In this document: positions 17,955-28,190 of the stretch, in pieces
How the letters are laid out: the number at the start of each line of letters is the position of its first letter
Numbering within the stretch: the first letter of the stretch is position 1
Origin: Tectiglobus sp965223355
Lineage (GTDB): Bacteria > Pseudomonadota > Alphaproteobacteria > Rhizobiales > Hyphomicrobiaceae
NCBI GenBank assembly: GCA_965223355.1
Contig: CBDCWE010000003.1
Span: 4,216,001-4,280,000 of the forward strand
Length of the DNA stretch: 64,000 bases
Direction: 5' to 3'
The notes under the pieces: model-generated
What the model was told of the DNA's origin: nothing
Database searches by the model: none
The model's input: the letters and a program-made list of their open reading frames with translations, nothing else
Program-made: the position numbers and the translations under genes

Positions 17955-19529
17955 CTAACCGAACGTGCCCCGATTGTCGCCCGGTTTGCGTTCCTGGCCA
18001 CGACCGCCGGCAAACCTGACGGCCTCCTCGGCGGCGCGCACCAGCGCCTTGGCCTTGTTGATGCACTCCTGCTGCTCGACTTCGGGCACCGAATCATAAA
18101 CCAGACCGGCGCCGGCTTGAACGTGCATAACCCCGTCCTTGACGAGTGCGGTGCGCAGCACGATGCAGGTGTCCATATCACCATCGGCCGAGAAATAACC
18201 GACGCAGCCAGCGTAGGGGCCACGTTTGTCCTTTTCCAATTCATCGATGATTTCCATTGCCCGGACCTTGGGCGCACCCGACACCGTGCCGGCCGGGAAG
18301 CCCGCCATCAAGGCATCAATCGCATCGTGGCCGTCATCCAGTTCGCCAATGACATGGGAGACGATGTGCATGACATGACTGTAGCGCTCGATAACGAACT
18401 CTTCGGTCACCTTGACTGATCCGATCTTGGCAAACCGTCCGACATCATTGCGCCCCAAATCGAGCAGCATCAAATGCTCCGCGCGCTCTTTCGGATCTGC
18501 CAGCAGCTGTTGTGCAAGCAGGTTGTCTTCGCTGGTCGTCTCGCCGCGTCGGGCGGTGCCGGCCAGCGGTCGAACGGTAATCTCACCCTGACGCACACGC
18601 ACCAGGATCTCGGGGCTCGAGCCGACCAGCGCAAAGCCGTTAAAATCGAGATAGAACAGGAACGGCGACGGGTTGGTCCGCCGCAACGCCCGGTACAGGG
18701 AAAACGGCGGCAGCGGAAACGGTGATGAAAACCGCTGCGAGAGTACCACCTGGAACACGTCGCCGGCGCGAATATAGTCTTTGGCGCGCTCGACCATGGC
18801 CATGTATTCGGTGGCGCTGGTGTTGGAGACCGGCTCGGACACCACCAGCCGGCCGTCGCTCCTGGCGCTTTGATGCGGCAACGGTGTTTCGAGCGCCTTG
18901 ACGACCGATTTGAGGCGGCGGACAGCGGCCGCGTAGGCCCGTTCGGCGTTTTGGCGGGGGTTGGGGCGAACCGGCGTGACGATGGTGAGTTCGTCTTTGA
19001 CGGCATCGAAGATCACCATCAGCGTCGGCCGCAACAGCAGCGAGTCGGGCACGCCCAGCGCATCCGGACGTTCGTTGGGCAAGTGCTCGACCAGGCGCAC
19101 GGTATCGTAGCCCATGTACCCGAATACGCCGGCAGCCATTGGCGGCATGTTGTCGCCAACCTCAATGCGCGATTCAGCTAACAACTCACGCAGTGAGGTC
19201 AGCGTGTCGCTTTTGCAGGCCTTGAACGCGGTCGCGCGGCGCAGCGGATTGCGATTGATCTCGGCGTGCTCGCCATTGGCGCGCCAGACCACGTCCGGGG
19301 CCATGCCGATAATCGAGTAACGCCCGCGCACGTCACCACCTTCGACCGATTCAAGCAGAAACGACATCGGCTGGCCGGCCGACAGTTTCATGTAGGCCGA
19401 CACCGGTGTTTCGAGATCGGCCACCAGCCGTGAGCTGACCAGTTGCACCGTGCCGGCCTCATAGAGGCCGGCAAATTCACCAATCCCGGGTGATACGTCC
19501 AGTGCATTTGCACGTCGGCGCTCGGCCAC
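17955..19529 (-). CDS. trpE: Anthranilate synthase component I
   Basis: TrpE makes anthranilate from chorismate with ammonia from TrpG. The 524-aa protein has the N-terminal regulatory domain with LLESVEGG (tryptophan-binding region) and the chorismate-binding C-terminal domain (RPLAGTARRG, LMLLDLGRNDVGR, GTVSGAPKVRAMEI, QAGAGLVYDS). The start is GTG at 19529 after AGGAGAACAAGC. I find no Trp-rich leader peptide in the 86 bp between it and ppiD. The TAG stop begins a degenerate repeat of family E. Confidence 0.97.
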   Translation of the reverse strand: MAERRRANALDVSPGIGEFAGLYEAGTVQLVSSRLVADLETPVSAYMKLSAGQPMSFLLESVEGGDVRGRYSIIGMAPDVVWRANGEHAEINRNPLRRATAFKACKSDTLTSLRELLAESRIEVGDNMPPMAAGVFGYMGYDTVRLVEHLPNERPDALGVPDSLLLRPTLMVIFDAVKDELTIVTPVRPNPRQNAERAYAAAVRRLKSVVKALETPLPHQSARSDGRLVVSEPVSNTSATEYMAMVERAKDYIRAGDVFQVVLSQRFSSPFPLPPFSLYRALRRTNPSPFLFYLDFNGFALVGSSPEILVRVRQGEITVRPLAGTARRGETTSEDNLLAQQLLADPKERAEHLMLLDLGRNDVGRFAKIGSVKVTEEFVIERYSHVMHIVSHVIGELDDGHDAIDALMAGFPAGTVSGAPKVRAMEIIDELEKDKRGPYAGCVGYFSADGDMDTCIVLRTALVKDGVMHVQAGAGLVYDSVPEVEQQECINKAKALVRAAEEAVRFAGGRGQERKPGDNRGTFG

Positions 19530-19615
19530 GCTTGTTCTCCTGTCGAGCGGTGCGCCGGGACCGGTGGTCCGGCATCGCGCCGATCCATCTTAACAATTGA
19601 TCTGTCTGACTGGTC

Positions 19616-21508
19616 CTACTGAGCCACAATCCCGACCGTTTGATCAATCAGCGCCTGGTTTGTTTCAACACCGAGCCGGTTGCGAAGTGCCGAGACATAC
19701 TGGTCAACGGTGTCGGTGCGCAACTGCCCTGTGAGTTCTTCATCCAGACGCTTTTGTTCCTCCGCGTTCGCCGTCGCCGGTGCGATGATGTCGATCACGG
19801 CCACCACCATGCGCGATTTGCCGTCGCTCGTCTCGGTGGCGGCTGCAACGCCCTTGGCCAGCGAGAAGGCCTGCCCGACGGCCGCCGGCGAGAGGTTGGG
19901 CAGGCTATCACCGCGCTTGAAGGCGGGCGTGACCTTGACCTCGCCGCCAGCCGATTTGGCCACGTCTTCGAACGTTGCGCCGGCCTTGAGTTTGCCGACA
20001 TAGTCCTGCGCGATTTCGCTCAGCGCGCGCCAGGTTTCGGTTTCCGTCCAAAGTTTGGCGACGTCGGCCCTGACGGCATCGAACGGTTTTTGTTCGGCCT
20101 TGTTGATGGCGAGCACCCTGACCCACGCATAGCCGCCATCGGCGAGTTCGATAACCTCGTTTTCGACACCGACGGAACTTTCGAACGCGTTCTTGAGGAT
20201 GGAGTCACGGTCCGGCGACTTGAAAATCTCCTGGCCGGAGGCATCTTTGCCGGCCTGTGTGATGGCATCGAACGCCGTCAGGGTCAGGCCGAGCAGGCCG
20301 GCAATATCCTTGAGGCTTTTGCCGGCCAGGCGGTTGTCGTCGACCTGGTCGTGCAGCGTGCGGATCTCATCGGGCGCCAACCGGCTGGTGATGCTGTCGC
20401 GCAACTGGCTCTTGATCTCAGCGAAGGTCGGCACTTTGCCCGGCCGAATGTCCTTGACCATCAGCAGCACGGTCGAAAAGCGCCCCGCCACGACTTCGGA
20501 GACCTTGTCCTTTTCGAGGCCGAAGGCGGCTGCCGCGATCTTCGGGTCGATCAGCTTGTCCTTGGCAACCAGGCCCAAATCGATATCGCTGGCTTTGGCG
20601 CCGCTGTCTTTGGCAACGGCTGCGAAGTCCTTGCCATCCAGGATCGCCTGGCGGGCCGTGGTCGCAGCCGCTGCATCCTTGAACGGAATTTGCAGCACCT
20701 GGCGCAGTTCCGGCACCGCGTAGCGTTGCTTGTCACGCTCATAGCGCTCTTGGAGCTGGGCCTCGGTCACCTTGATCCGCTTTTGGGCGTCTTGCGATGT
20801 TAACAACAACACCTCGATCCGGCGCGTCTCGTCGGTCATAAACTTCGGCTTGTTGGCCTCGTAGGTCTTCTTTAGAACTTCTTCGGTCGGGGTTGGCAGC
20901 TTGATCGCAACCTTCGGGTCGATCGTGAAATAGCGTACCTTTCGCTTTTCCTCGCGGTAGGTCCGCACCAGGTCGCGCAGGTATTGCGGGACAGCGACGT
21001 TCTCAAGCATCGCCCCCGTCAACTGGTCGCGGATGATATCGGAACGTCGTGAGGCCATGAACTGGCCCTCGCTGAACCCGACCTGTGCGAGCAGGCTGCG
21101 CAGGCGGTCCGGATCGAATTGGCCGTCGGCGCCCTTGAACAACTGATCGTCGCGAATGTTCTGCTCGACCATATCATCGGTGATCGACAGATTGAGCTCT
21201 GCGGCGTGGGTGTCCACGGCCAGCGCGCCGATCATGGTTTCGAGCACCTGCTTCTCGACCCCGAACAATCTTGCCTGCTGCGGCGTCAGGCGCCGGCCAA
21301 ATCGCCGCGAGACCGCGTCAACTTGATCCTGGTAGTGTCTTCGGAATTCGTAGATCGAGATTTCTTTGTCGCCGATGGTGGCGATCGCGGTGCGCGACAC
21401 ACCGGTAATCATATCTGCAACGCCCCACACGGCGAAGCTCAGGACGAGGAGGGCGATCAGCGCCTTGGCTAGAATTCCCGTTGCACTCTTGCGCAGAGCT
21501 TCGAGCAT
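19616..21508 (-). CDS. ppiD: PpiD-type periplasmic folding factor (SurA-N / parvulin)
   Basis: A 630-aa protein with a short cytoplasmic N-terminus, one membrane anchor (ALIALLVLSFAVWGVADMI, about residues 17-35), a SurA-like N-terminal chaperone domain, a central parvulin-like region (VPELRQVLQIPFKDAAAATT, GKDFAAVAKDSGAK) and a second chaperone segment. PpiD helps newly exported proteins fold at the Sec translocon. It is placed upstream of trpE and divergent from tpiA, as in many alphaproteobacteria. Confidence 0.92.
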   Translation of the reverse strand: MLEALRKSATGILAKALIALLVLSFAVWGVADMITGVSRTAIATIGDKEISIYEFRRHYQDQVDAVSRRFGRRLTPQQARLFGVEKQVLETMIGALAVDTHAAELNLSITDDMVEQNIRDDQLFKGADGQFDPDRLRSLLAQVGFSEGQFMASRRSDIIRDQLTGAMLENVAVPQYLRDLVRTYREEKRKVRYFTIDPKVAIKLPTPTEEVLKKTYEANKPKFMTDETRRIEVLLLTSQDAQKRIKVTEAQLQERYERDKQRYAVPELRQVLQIPFKDAAAATTARQAILDGKDFAAVAKDSGAKASDIDLGLVAKDKLIDPKIAAAAFGLEKDKVSEVVAGRFSTVLLMVKDIRPGKVPTFAEIKSQLRDSITSRLAPDEIRTLHDQVDDNRLAGKSLKDIAGLLGLTLTAFDAITQAGKDASGQEIFKSPDRDSILKNAFESSVGVENEVIELADGGYAWVRVLAINKAEQKPFDAVRADVAKLWTETETWRALSEIAQDYVGKLKAGATFEDVAKSAGGEVKVTPAFKRGDSLPNLSPAAVGQAFSLAKGVAAATETSDGKSRMVVAVIDIIAPATANAEEQKRLDEELTGQLRTDTVDQYVSALRNRLGVETNQALIDQTVGIVAQ

Positions 21509-21713
21509 TTTTGTTGGCCGCCTTGGTCTGTTGCACCGGAACGTCCGCGGAACCGGAAAGTTCGGCGCCGTGTGATGGGGGGATTGCTTGCCAGGCAGAT
21601 TGCGGTTTTAACGGGCGAAATCAAGCCCCGGAGCCGATCCGCCGCGAACACAATCCGGCGAACGGCGCGCAAATGACACTTGATTTGCAGTCGAACAACC
21701 GAAGGAACATTCC

Positions 21714-22472
21714 GTGATTCGACCACTTGTTGCGGGAAACTGGAAGATGAACGGGCTGCGTGCCGCGCTTGGCGAGGTGCGCAGCCTCGCCAGCGATTTA
21801 CAGACGGCGCCCGCCAATTGCGATGTTATGATCTGCCCGCCGGCAACGCTGCTGGCCGGGCTCGCCGGCGAACTCGATAGCGCCGTGGTGGCCGTTGGCG
21901 GTCAGGACTGCCACGGCGATGAGGCCGGTGCCCACACGGGCGATATTTCAGCCGAAATGCTGCGCGATGCCGGTGCCAGTGCGGTCATTGTCGGCCATTC
22001 CGAGCGGCGCGCCGATCATGGCGAGCGCAGCGCCGATGTCAGCCGCAAGGCCGAGGCTGCCTTTCGCGCCGGCTTGACGGCGATCATCTGCATTGGCGAA
22101 ACCGCTGGCGAGCGCCAGGCCGGATTGACGCTCGAGGTCGTGCAGCGCCAACTTGCCGCCTCGCTGCCCGAGGCCTGCAATGCAGCAAACACCGTTGTGG
22201 CTTACGAGCCGGTCTGGGCGATTGGCACCGGCCTGACGCCGACGCCGGACGATGTCGCCACCGTCCACGCCGCCGTTCGCGATAACCTAGCAAGCCGCTT
22301 TGCTGACGGCGGCAGTTTCCGCATTCTTTACGGCGGTTCCGTCAAGGCCGCCAATGCCAGGCAATTGATGTCGGTTGCCAACGTCAATGGCGCCCTGGTC
22401 GGCGGTGCCAGCCTGAAAGCTGACGATTTCCTGGGGATCATCAGAACCTATGACGAAAGCATCGTGGTTTGA
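21714..22472 (+). CDS. tpiA: Triosephosphate isomerase
   Basis: TpiA interconverts dihydroxyacetone phosphate and glyceraldehyde 3-phosphate. The 252-aa protein has the catalytic Lys in GNWKMNG, His in VIVGHSERR, Glu in [11 protein letters not shown] and the phosphate loop YGGSVKAAN. The start is GTG after AAGGAACATTCC. The C-terminal SIVV and the TGA stop coincide with a diverged family A repeat (ATCGTGGTTTGAGTTGGAAC against ATCGTGCTTTAAGTTGGAAC in intact copies), so the tail is repeat-derived. Confidence 0.97.
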   Translation: MIRPLVAGNWKMNGLRAALGEVRSLASDLQTAPANCDVMICPPATLLAGLAGELDSAVVAVGGQDCHGDEAGAHTGDISAEMLRDAGASAVIVGHSERRADHGERSADVSRKAEAAFRAGLTAIICIGETAGERQAGLTLEVVQRQLAASLPEACNAANTVVAYEPVWAIGTGLTPTPDDVATVHAAVRDNLASRFADGGSFRILYGGSVKAANARQLMSVANVNGALVGGASLKADDFLGIIRTYDESIVV

Positions 22473-22650
22473 GTTGGAACCGGCGTTGCGGCTCCGGCTC
22501 AAGGCACAAACTGGTCGCCACTTTAGTATCACGTATCCTGTGTTTGGTTTCGGGATCGTTCCGATTGCGAGTTTCGGGATCGTCCCGATTGCGAATAATG
22601 GGTGGTCTGAATCACCCAAAATGGCGTATTGAGATGCGCGAGGGCAAGGG
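22456..22650 (+). repeat. Diverged family A copy followed by a family D fragment
   Basis: TTTGAGTTGGAACCG and GGTCGCCACTTTAG match family A, and GGGATCGTTCCGATTGCGA is locally duplicated. TGGTCTGAATCAC followed by AAAATGGCGTATTGAGATGC matches family D, as at 49061-49106. It spans the tpiA stop. Confidence 0.6.
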
Positions 22651-22675
22651 CTGCGTCGGTCAGGAGCCGCAATCG

Positions 22676-23146
22676 ATGAGGTACAGCTTGGCGGCGTTGA
22701 TCGCCCTGTCGTGTTCGCTGTCCCTCGCTCCCATCCCGGCCCTCGGACAACCGCAACAGGTGCTGCAACATAGCAAAGCCTGTCAGGCCGCGAGCCTGGA
22801 GCGCAGCAAACTCGACACCCCAGCCTTGCGCGACCTGCTCGGCAAGGACCCCAAGCAAGTCGTGAGCGCTGCAGTCCCCGCTCAAATAATGAGCCTACGC
22901 CGCCTCATTGAGCTTGATGAGATCATCATGTTCAAATGCCGCCTGGCGGCCCACCCAGCCTTCCCCGGCAAGGTCGAAACAACGCCAACACCGCCAACAC
23001 CGGCTGTGGCGGCAGCGCTCGCCAGCTCAACTCCGCCTGAACTCCCGCAACGGCGACCGCTCCGGCCGGCTGACACCAGGCCGAAACGCAAGCTGATCTT
23101 GCCGTTGCCGGTGCGCAAACCCATGTACGAGAGCGTCGGGCGCTAA
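22676..23146 (+). CDS. Exported proline-rich protein of unknown function
   Basis: A 156-aa protein starting MRYSLAALIALSCSLSLAPI, a Sec signal peptide with likely cleavage after ALG. AGGAG lies nine bases before the ATG at 22676; the frame is open upstream but only through repeat DNA. The mature part has a helical segment with two Cys (HSKACQAASLERS and IMFKCRLAAHP), then a Pro/Ala/Thr-rich linker and a basic end (RPKRKLILPLPVRKP). It sits between tpiA and secG on the same strand. No family recognised. Confidence 0.65.
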   Translation: MRYSLAALIALSCSLSLAPIPALGQPQQVLQHSKACQAASLERSKLDTPALRDLLGKDPKQVVSAAVPAQIMSLRRLIELDEIIMFKCRLAAHPAFPGKVETTPTPPTPAVAAALASSTPPELPQRRPLRPADTRPKRKLILPLPVRKPMYESVGR

Positions 23147-23319
23147 AGCGGAACGGTTGGGGAACCGACGTGCAAACCGCTGGCGCCGGCAAGTTTGACT
23201 GAAAGATCGCTGTGTCGCATCGCCCGCCCGACTGGCAACGCAAGATCGATTGGTGTATGGGACGCTGACAAGCCCGCAATGTCGACCGCAAATTCGCCCG
23301 CAAATTCGAAGGTTTCTCC

Positions 23320-23712
23320 ATGCTCGAGGCGTTGCTCATAGTCCATTTGCTGATCGCAGCTGCGATGGTCGCCATCGTGCTTCTGCAGAAGTCTGAAGGC
23401 GGTGCGCTCGGCATTGGCGGCGGCGGCGGGGCCGGCGGGTTCCTGTCCGGGCGCGGCACCGACAATCTGTTGACTCGCATGACGGCGCTGCTCGCCGGCC
23501 TGTTTTTCCTGACCAGCATTGCCTTGTCCGTGGTACCGAACTTCTCCCGACAGGACGGACCTTCGCGGTTTGACACACCGACCGCCGGTGGCGAGCGCCA
23601 ACCCGGGCAGGCCGGTACAACCGCTCCAAAACCGGCCGGCGGCGGCGTTCTTGACAAACTGAAAGCCGGTCAGGGTGACCAGCGCCTGCCTTCCATCCCG
23701 CAAAGTCAATAG
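23320..23712 (+). CDS. secG: Preprotein translocase subunit SecG
   Basis: SecG is the small two-helix subunit of the SecYEG channel. The 130-aa protein has helix 1 (LLIVHLLIAAAMVAIVLLQ), the conserved SEGGALGIGGGGG loop with FLSGRGT, helix 2 (TALLAGLFFLTSIALSVV) and a long polar Pro/Gln-rich tail typical of alphaproteobacterial SecG. It is followed by pyrG, the usual order. Confidence 0.95.
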   Translation: MLEALLIVHLLIAAAMVAIVLLQKSEGGALGIGGGGGAGGFLSGRGTDNLLTRMTALLAGLFFLTSIALSVVPNFSRQDGPSRFDTPTAGGERQPGQAGTTAPKPAGGGVLDKLKAGQGDQRLPSIPQSQ

Positions 23713-23816
23713 GCCCTCGCCGGCCAGAAGAGGCTTTTGGCGGGCGGGTCCGGCGGGCTGCGCCATGCTTCGGGAGGCGGCGTGGATAGTGCCAATTTGC
23801 CACTTCGAATCAGTGA

Positions 23817-25469
<1,653 letters not shown>

Positions 25470-25502
25470 GCGCGCCGTTGGCTGATGGCCGTGCAAGCCC
25501 GA

Positions 25503-25904
25503 TCACTTCACCTCAAACACCTCGTCGACGGGAACCTGCATCGCGTTCATGAGCAAATTACCCTCGCTGGCGAGGCCGATGACGTCCAACATCGCGTAGT
25601 ACTGTTCGTCCGTCATGCCCTTTTGGCGCGCAAACTGCGTATGGCTGTGAATGCAGTACTCGCAATTGTTGATAATCGAGACCGTCAGGTAGATCATTTC
25701 CTTGGTCAATGGATCCAACCCATCGCCCGGCCCCATGACCTCCTTGGCGCGCTCCCAAAAGCGCTTCATGGCCTTCGCGTTGTTGGCTTGAGCGCGCCAG
25801 GTGTTGCCAATGAAGTGCGTATTTCGCGTTGTGCGAATATCATCGAAGACGGCGCGGGCTTCTGCGCTGAGCTGATCGTCCTTGAGGAGTGGGACCGTTG
25901 CCAT
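25503..25904 (-). CDS. Carboxymuconolactone decarboxylase / AhpD-like protein
   Basis: A 133-aa helical protein with the AhpD-type redox motif CEYCIHSH (Cys-x-x-Cys then His, residues near 79-87) preceded by a conserved Glu in LTKEMIYLTVS. Members act as peroxidase partners or as decarboxylases; the CxxC argues for a thiol-redox role in the cytoplasm. It is alone on the minus strand, convergent with pyrG. Confidence 0.85.
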   Translation of the reverse strand: MATVPLLKDDQLSAEARAVFDDIRTTRNTHFIGNTWRAQANNAKAMKRFWERAKEVMGPGDGLDPLTKEMIYLTVSIINNCEYCIHSHTQFARQKGMTDEQYYAMLDVIGLASEGNLLMNAMQVPVDEVFEVK

Positions 25905-26098
25905 GACGTGTGACCTCCGTTGTGTGTTTGCCGATAGCCGGCCGACCTTATACGCTCACGCCCGGCCCGGATATCCGTCGGGCGGGTGATGGCGGCGCCG
26001 TCTGCCACGCGAGGACAGGGTGTTGATCCACATCGGTGGTCGAGTGCAGTCAAGTAGGTCGCGGCGGCGGTCGACAAAGACAACTGGGAGACTTCGAC

Positions 26099-26947
26099 AT
26101 GGCGGATGCACCTGTAGCGCCCAATCGGACGGTCGCGGTCGGCAACGTCACCTTTGCCAATGATCGGCGGATTGGCGTCTTTGCAGGACCGTGCGCGTTG
26201 GAGAGCCGCGATCACGCGTTGGAAATGGCATCGGCCCTCAAGGAAATCTGTCAACGGCTGAACATTGGCCTGGTCTTCAAGACGTCCTTCGACAAAGCCA
26301 ATCGCACCAGCCTTGCCGGCAACCGCGGTATCGGTCTGGCCGGTGCGCTGCAGGTCTTCGCCGACATTCGCGAGAGCTATGGTCTGGCGACCGTCACCGA
26401 CGTTCATGAACCGGCCCAGTGCGCCGCAATCGCCGCTGTCGTCGATGTGCTCCAGATCCCGGCATTTTTGTGCCGCCAGACCGACCTGCTGATTGCCGCC
26501 GCCACCACCGGCAAGGTTGTGAAGGTCAAGAAGGGGCCGTTTCTGGCGCCCTGGGATATGAAAAACGTGGTTGCCAAAGTTACCGGCAGCGGCAACCCGA
26601 ACGTGCTTCTCACCGAGCGCGGCGTTTCGTTCGGCTACAACACCCTCGTCTCGGACATGCGCGCCCTGCCGATCATGGCGCAGATCGGCTGTCCGGTCGT
26701 TTTCGATGCAACACATTCTGTCCAACAACCCGGCGGACAGGGCGCGACGAGCGGCGGCGAGCGGCGGTTTGTTCCAGTGCTGGCCCGTGCCGCGGTAGCT
26801 GTCGGTGTTGCCGGCCTCTTCATCGAGACCCATCAGGACCCGGACAACGCGCCGTCGGACGGCCCGAACATGGTACCGCTCAAAGACTTCGAAGGATTGC
26901 TCCGCGACCTCCTTGCCATCGACGATGTCGTGAAAGGGACCGCTTGA
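26099..26947 (+). CDS. kdsA: 2-dehydro-3-deoxyphosphooctonate aldolase (KDO-8-P synthase)
   Basis: KdsA condenses PEP with arabinose 5-phosphate to give KDO-8-phosphate for the LPS core. The 282-aa protein has GVFAGPCALESRDHA, FKTSFDKANRTS, TDVHEPAQC, IPAFLCRQTDLL and FDATHSVQQPGG. The ATG at 26099 follows GGGAG at good spacing. It belongs functionally with lpxI/lpxB at the left edge. The enolase gene often found next to it is absent; a sugar kinase follows instead. Confidence 0.97.
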   Translation: MADAPVAPNRTVAVGNVTFANDRRIGVFAGPCALESRDHALEMASALKEICQRLNIGLVFKTSFDKANRTSLAGNRGIGLAGALQVFADIRESYGLATVTDVHEPAQCAAIAAVVDVLQIPAFLCRQTDLLIAAATTGKVVKVKKGPFLAPWDMKNVVAKVTGSGNPNVLLTERGVSFGYNTLVSDMRALPIMAQIGCPVVFDATHSVQQPGGQGATSGGERRFVPVLARAAVAVGVAGLFIETHQDPDNAPSDGPNMVPLKDFEGLLRDLLAIDDVVKGTA

Positions 26948-27148
26948 CCATCGGCGCGCACCAATCACGGCCGTGGCGCCAGCCGGCAAAACTACCCGCG
27001 TGTACGGCAAATGACTTAAATTCTCAATGGTGCAGCCGATCGCGAGCATTTAATGTAACCTCACGTGAGATTGTGCCTGGCCCGATCCGGCAAAACGGGC
27101 GCGATCCGGGCAAGGGCACCGAACACCATCTCGGGCTGGGGTGAAAGC

Positions 27149-28054
27149 GTGAACGGAAACATCATTTGCGTCGGCCATGCCGCACTTGATCGCGTCTATC
27201 GGATTGACGCTTTTCCTGCACGGCCCTCGAAAGTCCGCGCGCTCGAGCACATTGAAAGCGGCGGCGGCATGGCCGCCAACGCTGCCGCCGCCATCGCCCG
27301 TCTGGGCGGCCGGGTCGAGCTTTGGAGCAGGGTTGGCGCCGACGACACCGGCCAGAAAATCCGCAACGGCCTGCGCCAGAACGGCGTTGATGTGCGCTAT
27401 GTTGAGGCGTTCGAGGAGGGCCGCTCTTCGTCTTCCGCGATAATTGTTGACCGCGATGGTGAGCGGTTGGTGGTTGGTACACGCGATATCAACATGCCGG
27501 CCGGCACCAGCTGGCTGCCGACCGAACGCGTCTTGAAGGCCTCGCTGGTGCTGGCTGATCTGCGATGGCTGGAGGCGGTCCGCAGCGTCTTTGCTCAGGC
27601 CCGCCAGGCCAATATCCCAACGGTGCTTGATGCCGATGTCGGCGGGCGCGGCGCGTTGAAGGAAATTCTGGCGCTGACTGATTACGCCATCTTTTCCGGC
27701 GAAGCCCTGTGCGACTTTTTGCCGGATCTCGACCTCAAGGGTCGCCTTGAGCACGTCATGCTGCTCGGCCCACGCCATGCCGGGGTGACGCTCGGCGAGG
27801 GTGGCTATGTCTGGCGCGACCCCTTTGGCGGCGGTCAATGTCCGGCGTTCGAGGTTGATGTTGTCGATACCACCGGCGCCGGCGATGCCTTCCACGGGGC
27901 CTTTGCGCTTGCCCTCAGTGAACAACGCCCGATCGCAGATTGCGCACGGTTTGCGTCGGCTGCGGCAGCGCTCAAATGCACTCGTCTCGGCGCCCGCGCC
28001 GGACTGCCGCGCCGCGCCGATGTCGAGGCCTTCCTTGCAACGCAGGCGCGCTGA
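27149..28054 (+). CDS. PfkB/ribokinase family sugar kinase
   Basis: A 301-aa kinase with the N-terminal glycine motif ESGGGMAANAAAAIARLGG and the C-terminal signature VDTTGAGDAFHGAFALAL, where the Asp is the catalytic base. VGADDTGQKIRNGLRQNGVD is the sugar-site region. The likely start is GTG at 27149 after GGGGTGAAAGC; the frame is open 28 codons upstream. The substrate cannot be told from sequence; ribokinase-, fructokinase- and KDG-kinase-like enzymes share these motifs. It lies between kdsA and tkt. Confidence 0.85.
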   Translation: MNGNIICVGHAALDRVYRIDAFPARPSKVRALEHIESGGGMAANAAAAIARLGGRVELWSRVGADDTGQKIRNGLRQNGVDVRYVEAFEEGRSSSSAIIVDRDGERLVVGTRDINMPAGTSWLPTERVLKASLVLADLRWLEAVRSVFAQARQANIPTVLDADVGGRGALKEILALTDYAIFSGEALCDFLPDLDLKGRLEHVMLLGPRHAGVTLGEGGYVWRDPFGGGQCPAFEVDVVDTTGAGDAFHGAFALALSEQRPIADCARFASAAAALKCTRLGARAGLPRRADVEAFLATQAR

Positions 28055-28190
28055 ACGATCAGTTGGCGATGGTTGCCGTGCGCCGATTGCACACGCCAAT
28101 CGGGCGGGAGTAGACGCGCATTCGTGTCGGGGCTAAACGAAACGGCGAATTTGTCACTCTAAGCGTGTGCTCACCTCGAAAGGACGACGC

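Noticed and set aside
19530..19615. trp attenuator or leader peptide before trpE
   Set aside because: No short frame with Trp codons and no terminator/antiterminator pair in the 86 bp upstream.
25766..27049. 427-aa minus-strand frame
   Set aside because: Antisense to kdsA; high-GC shadow without family motifs.
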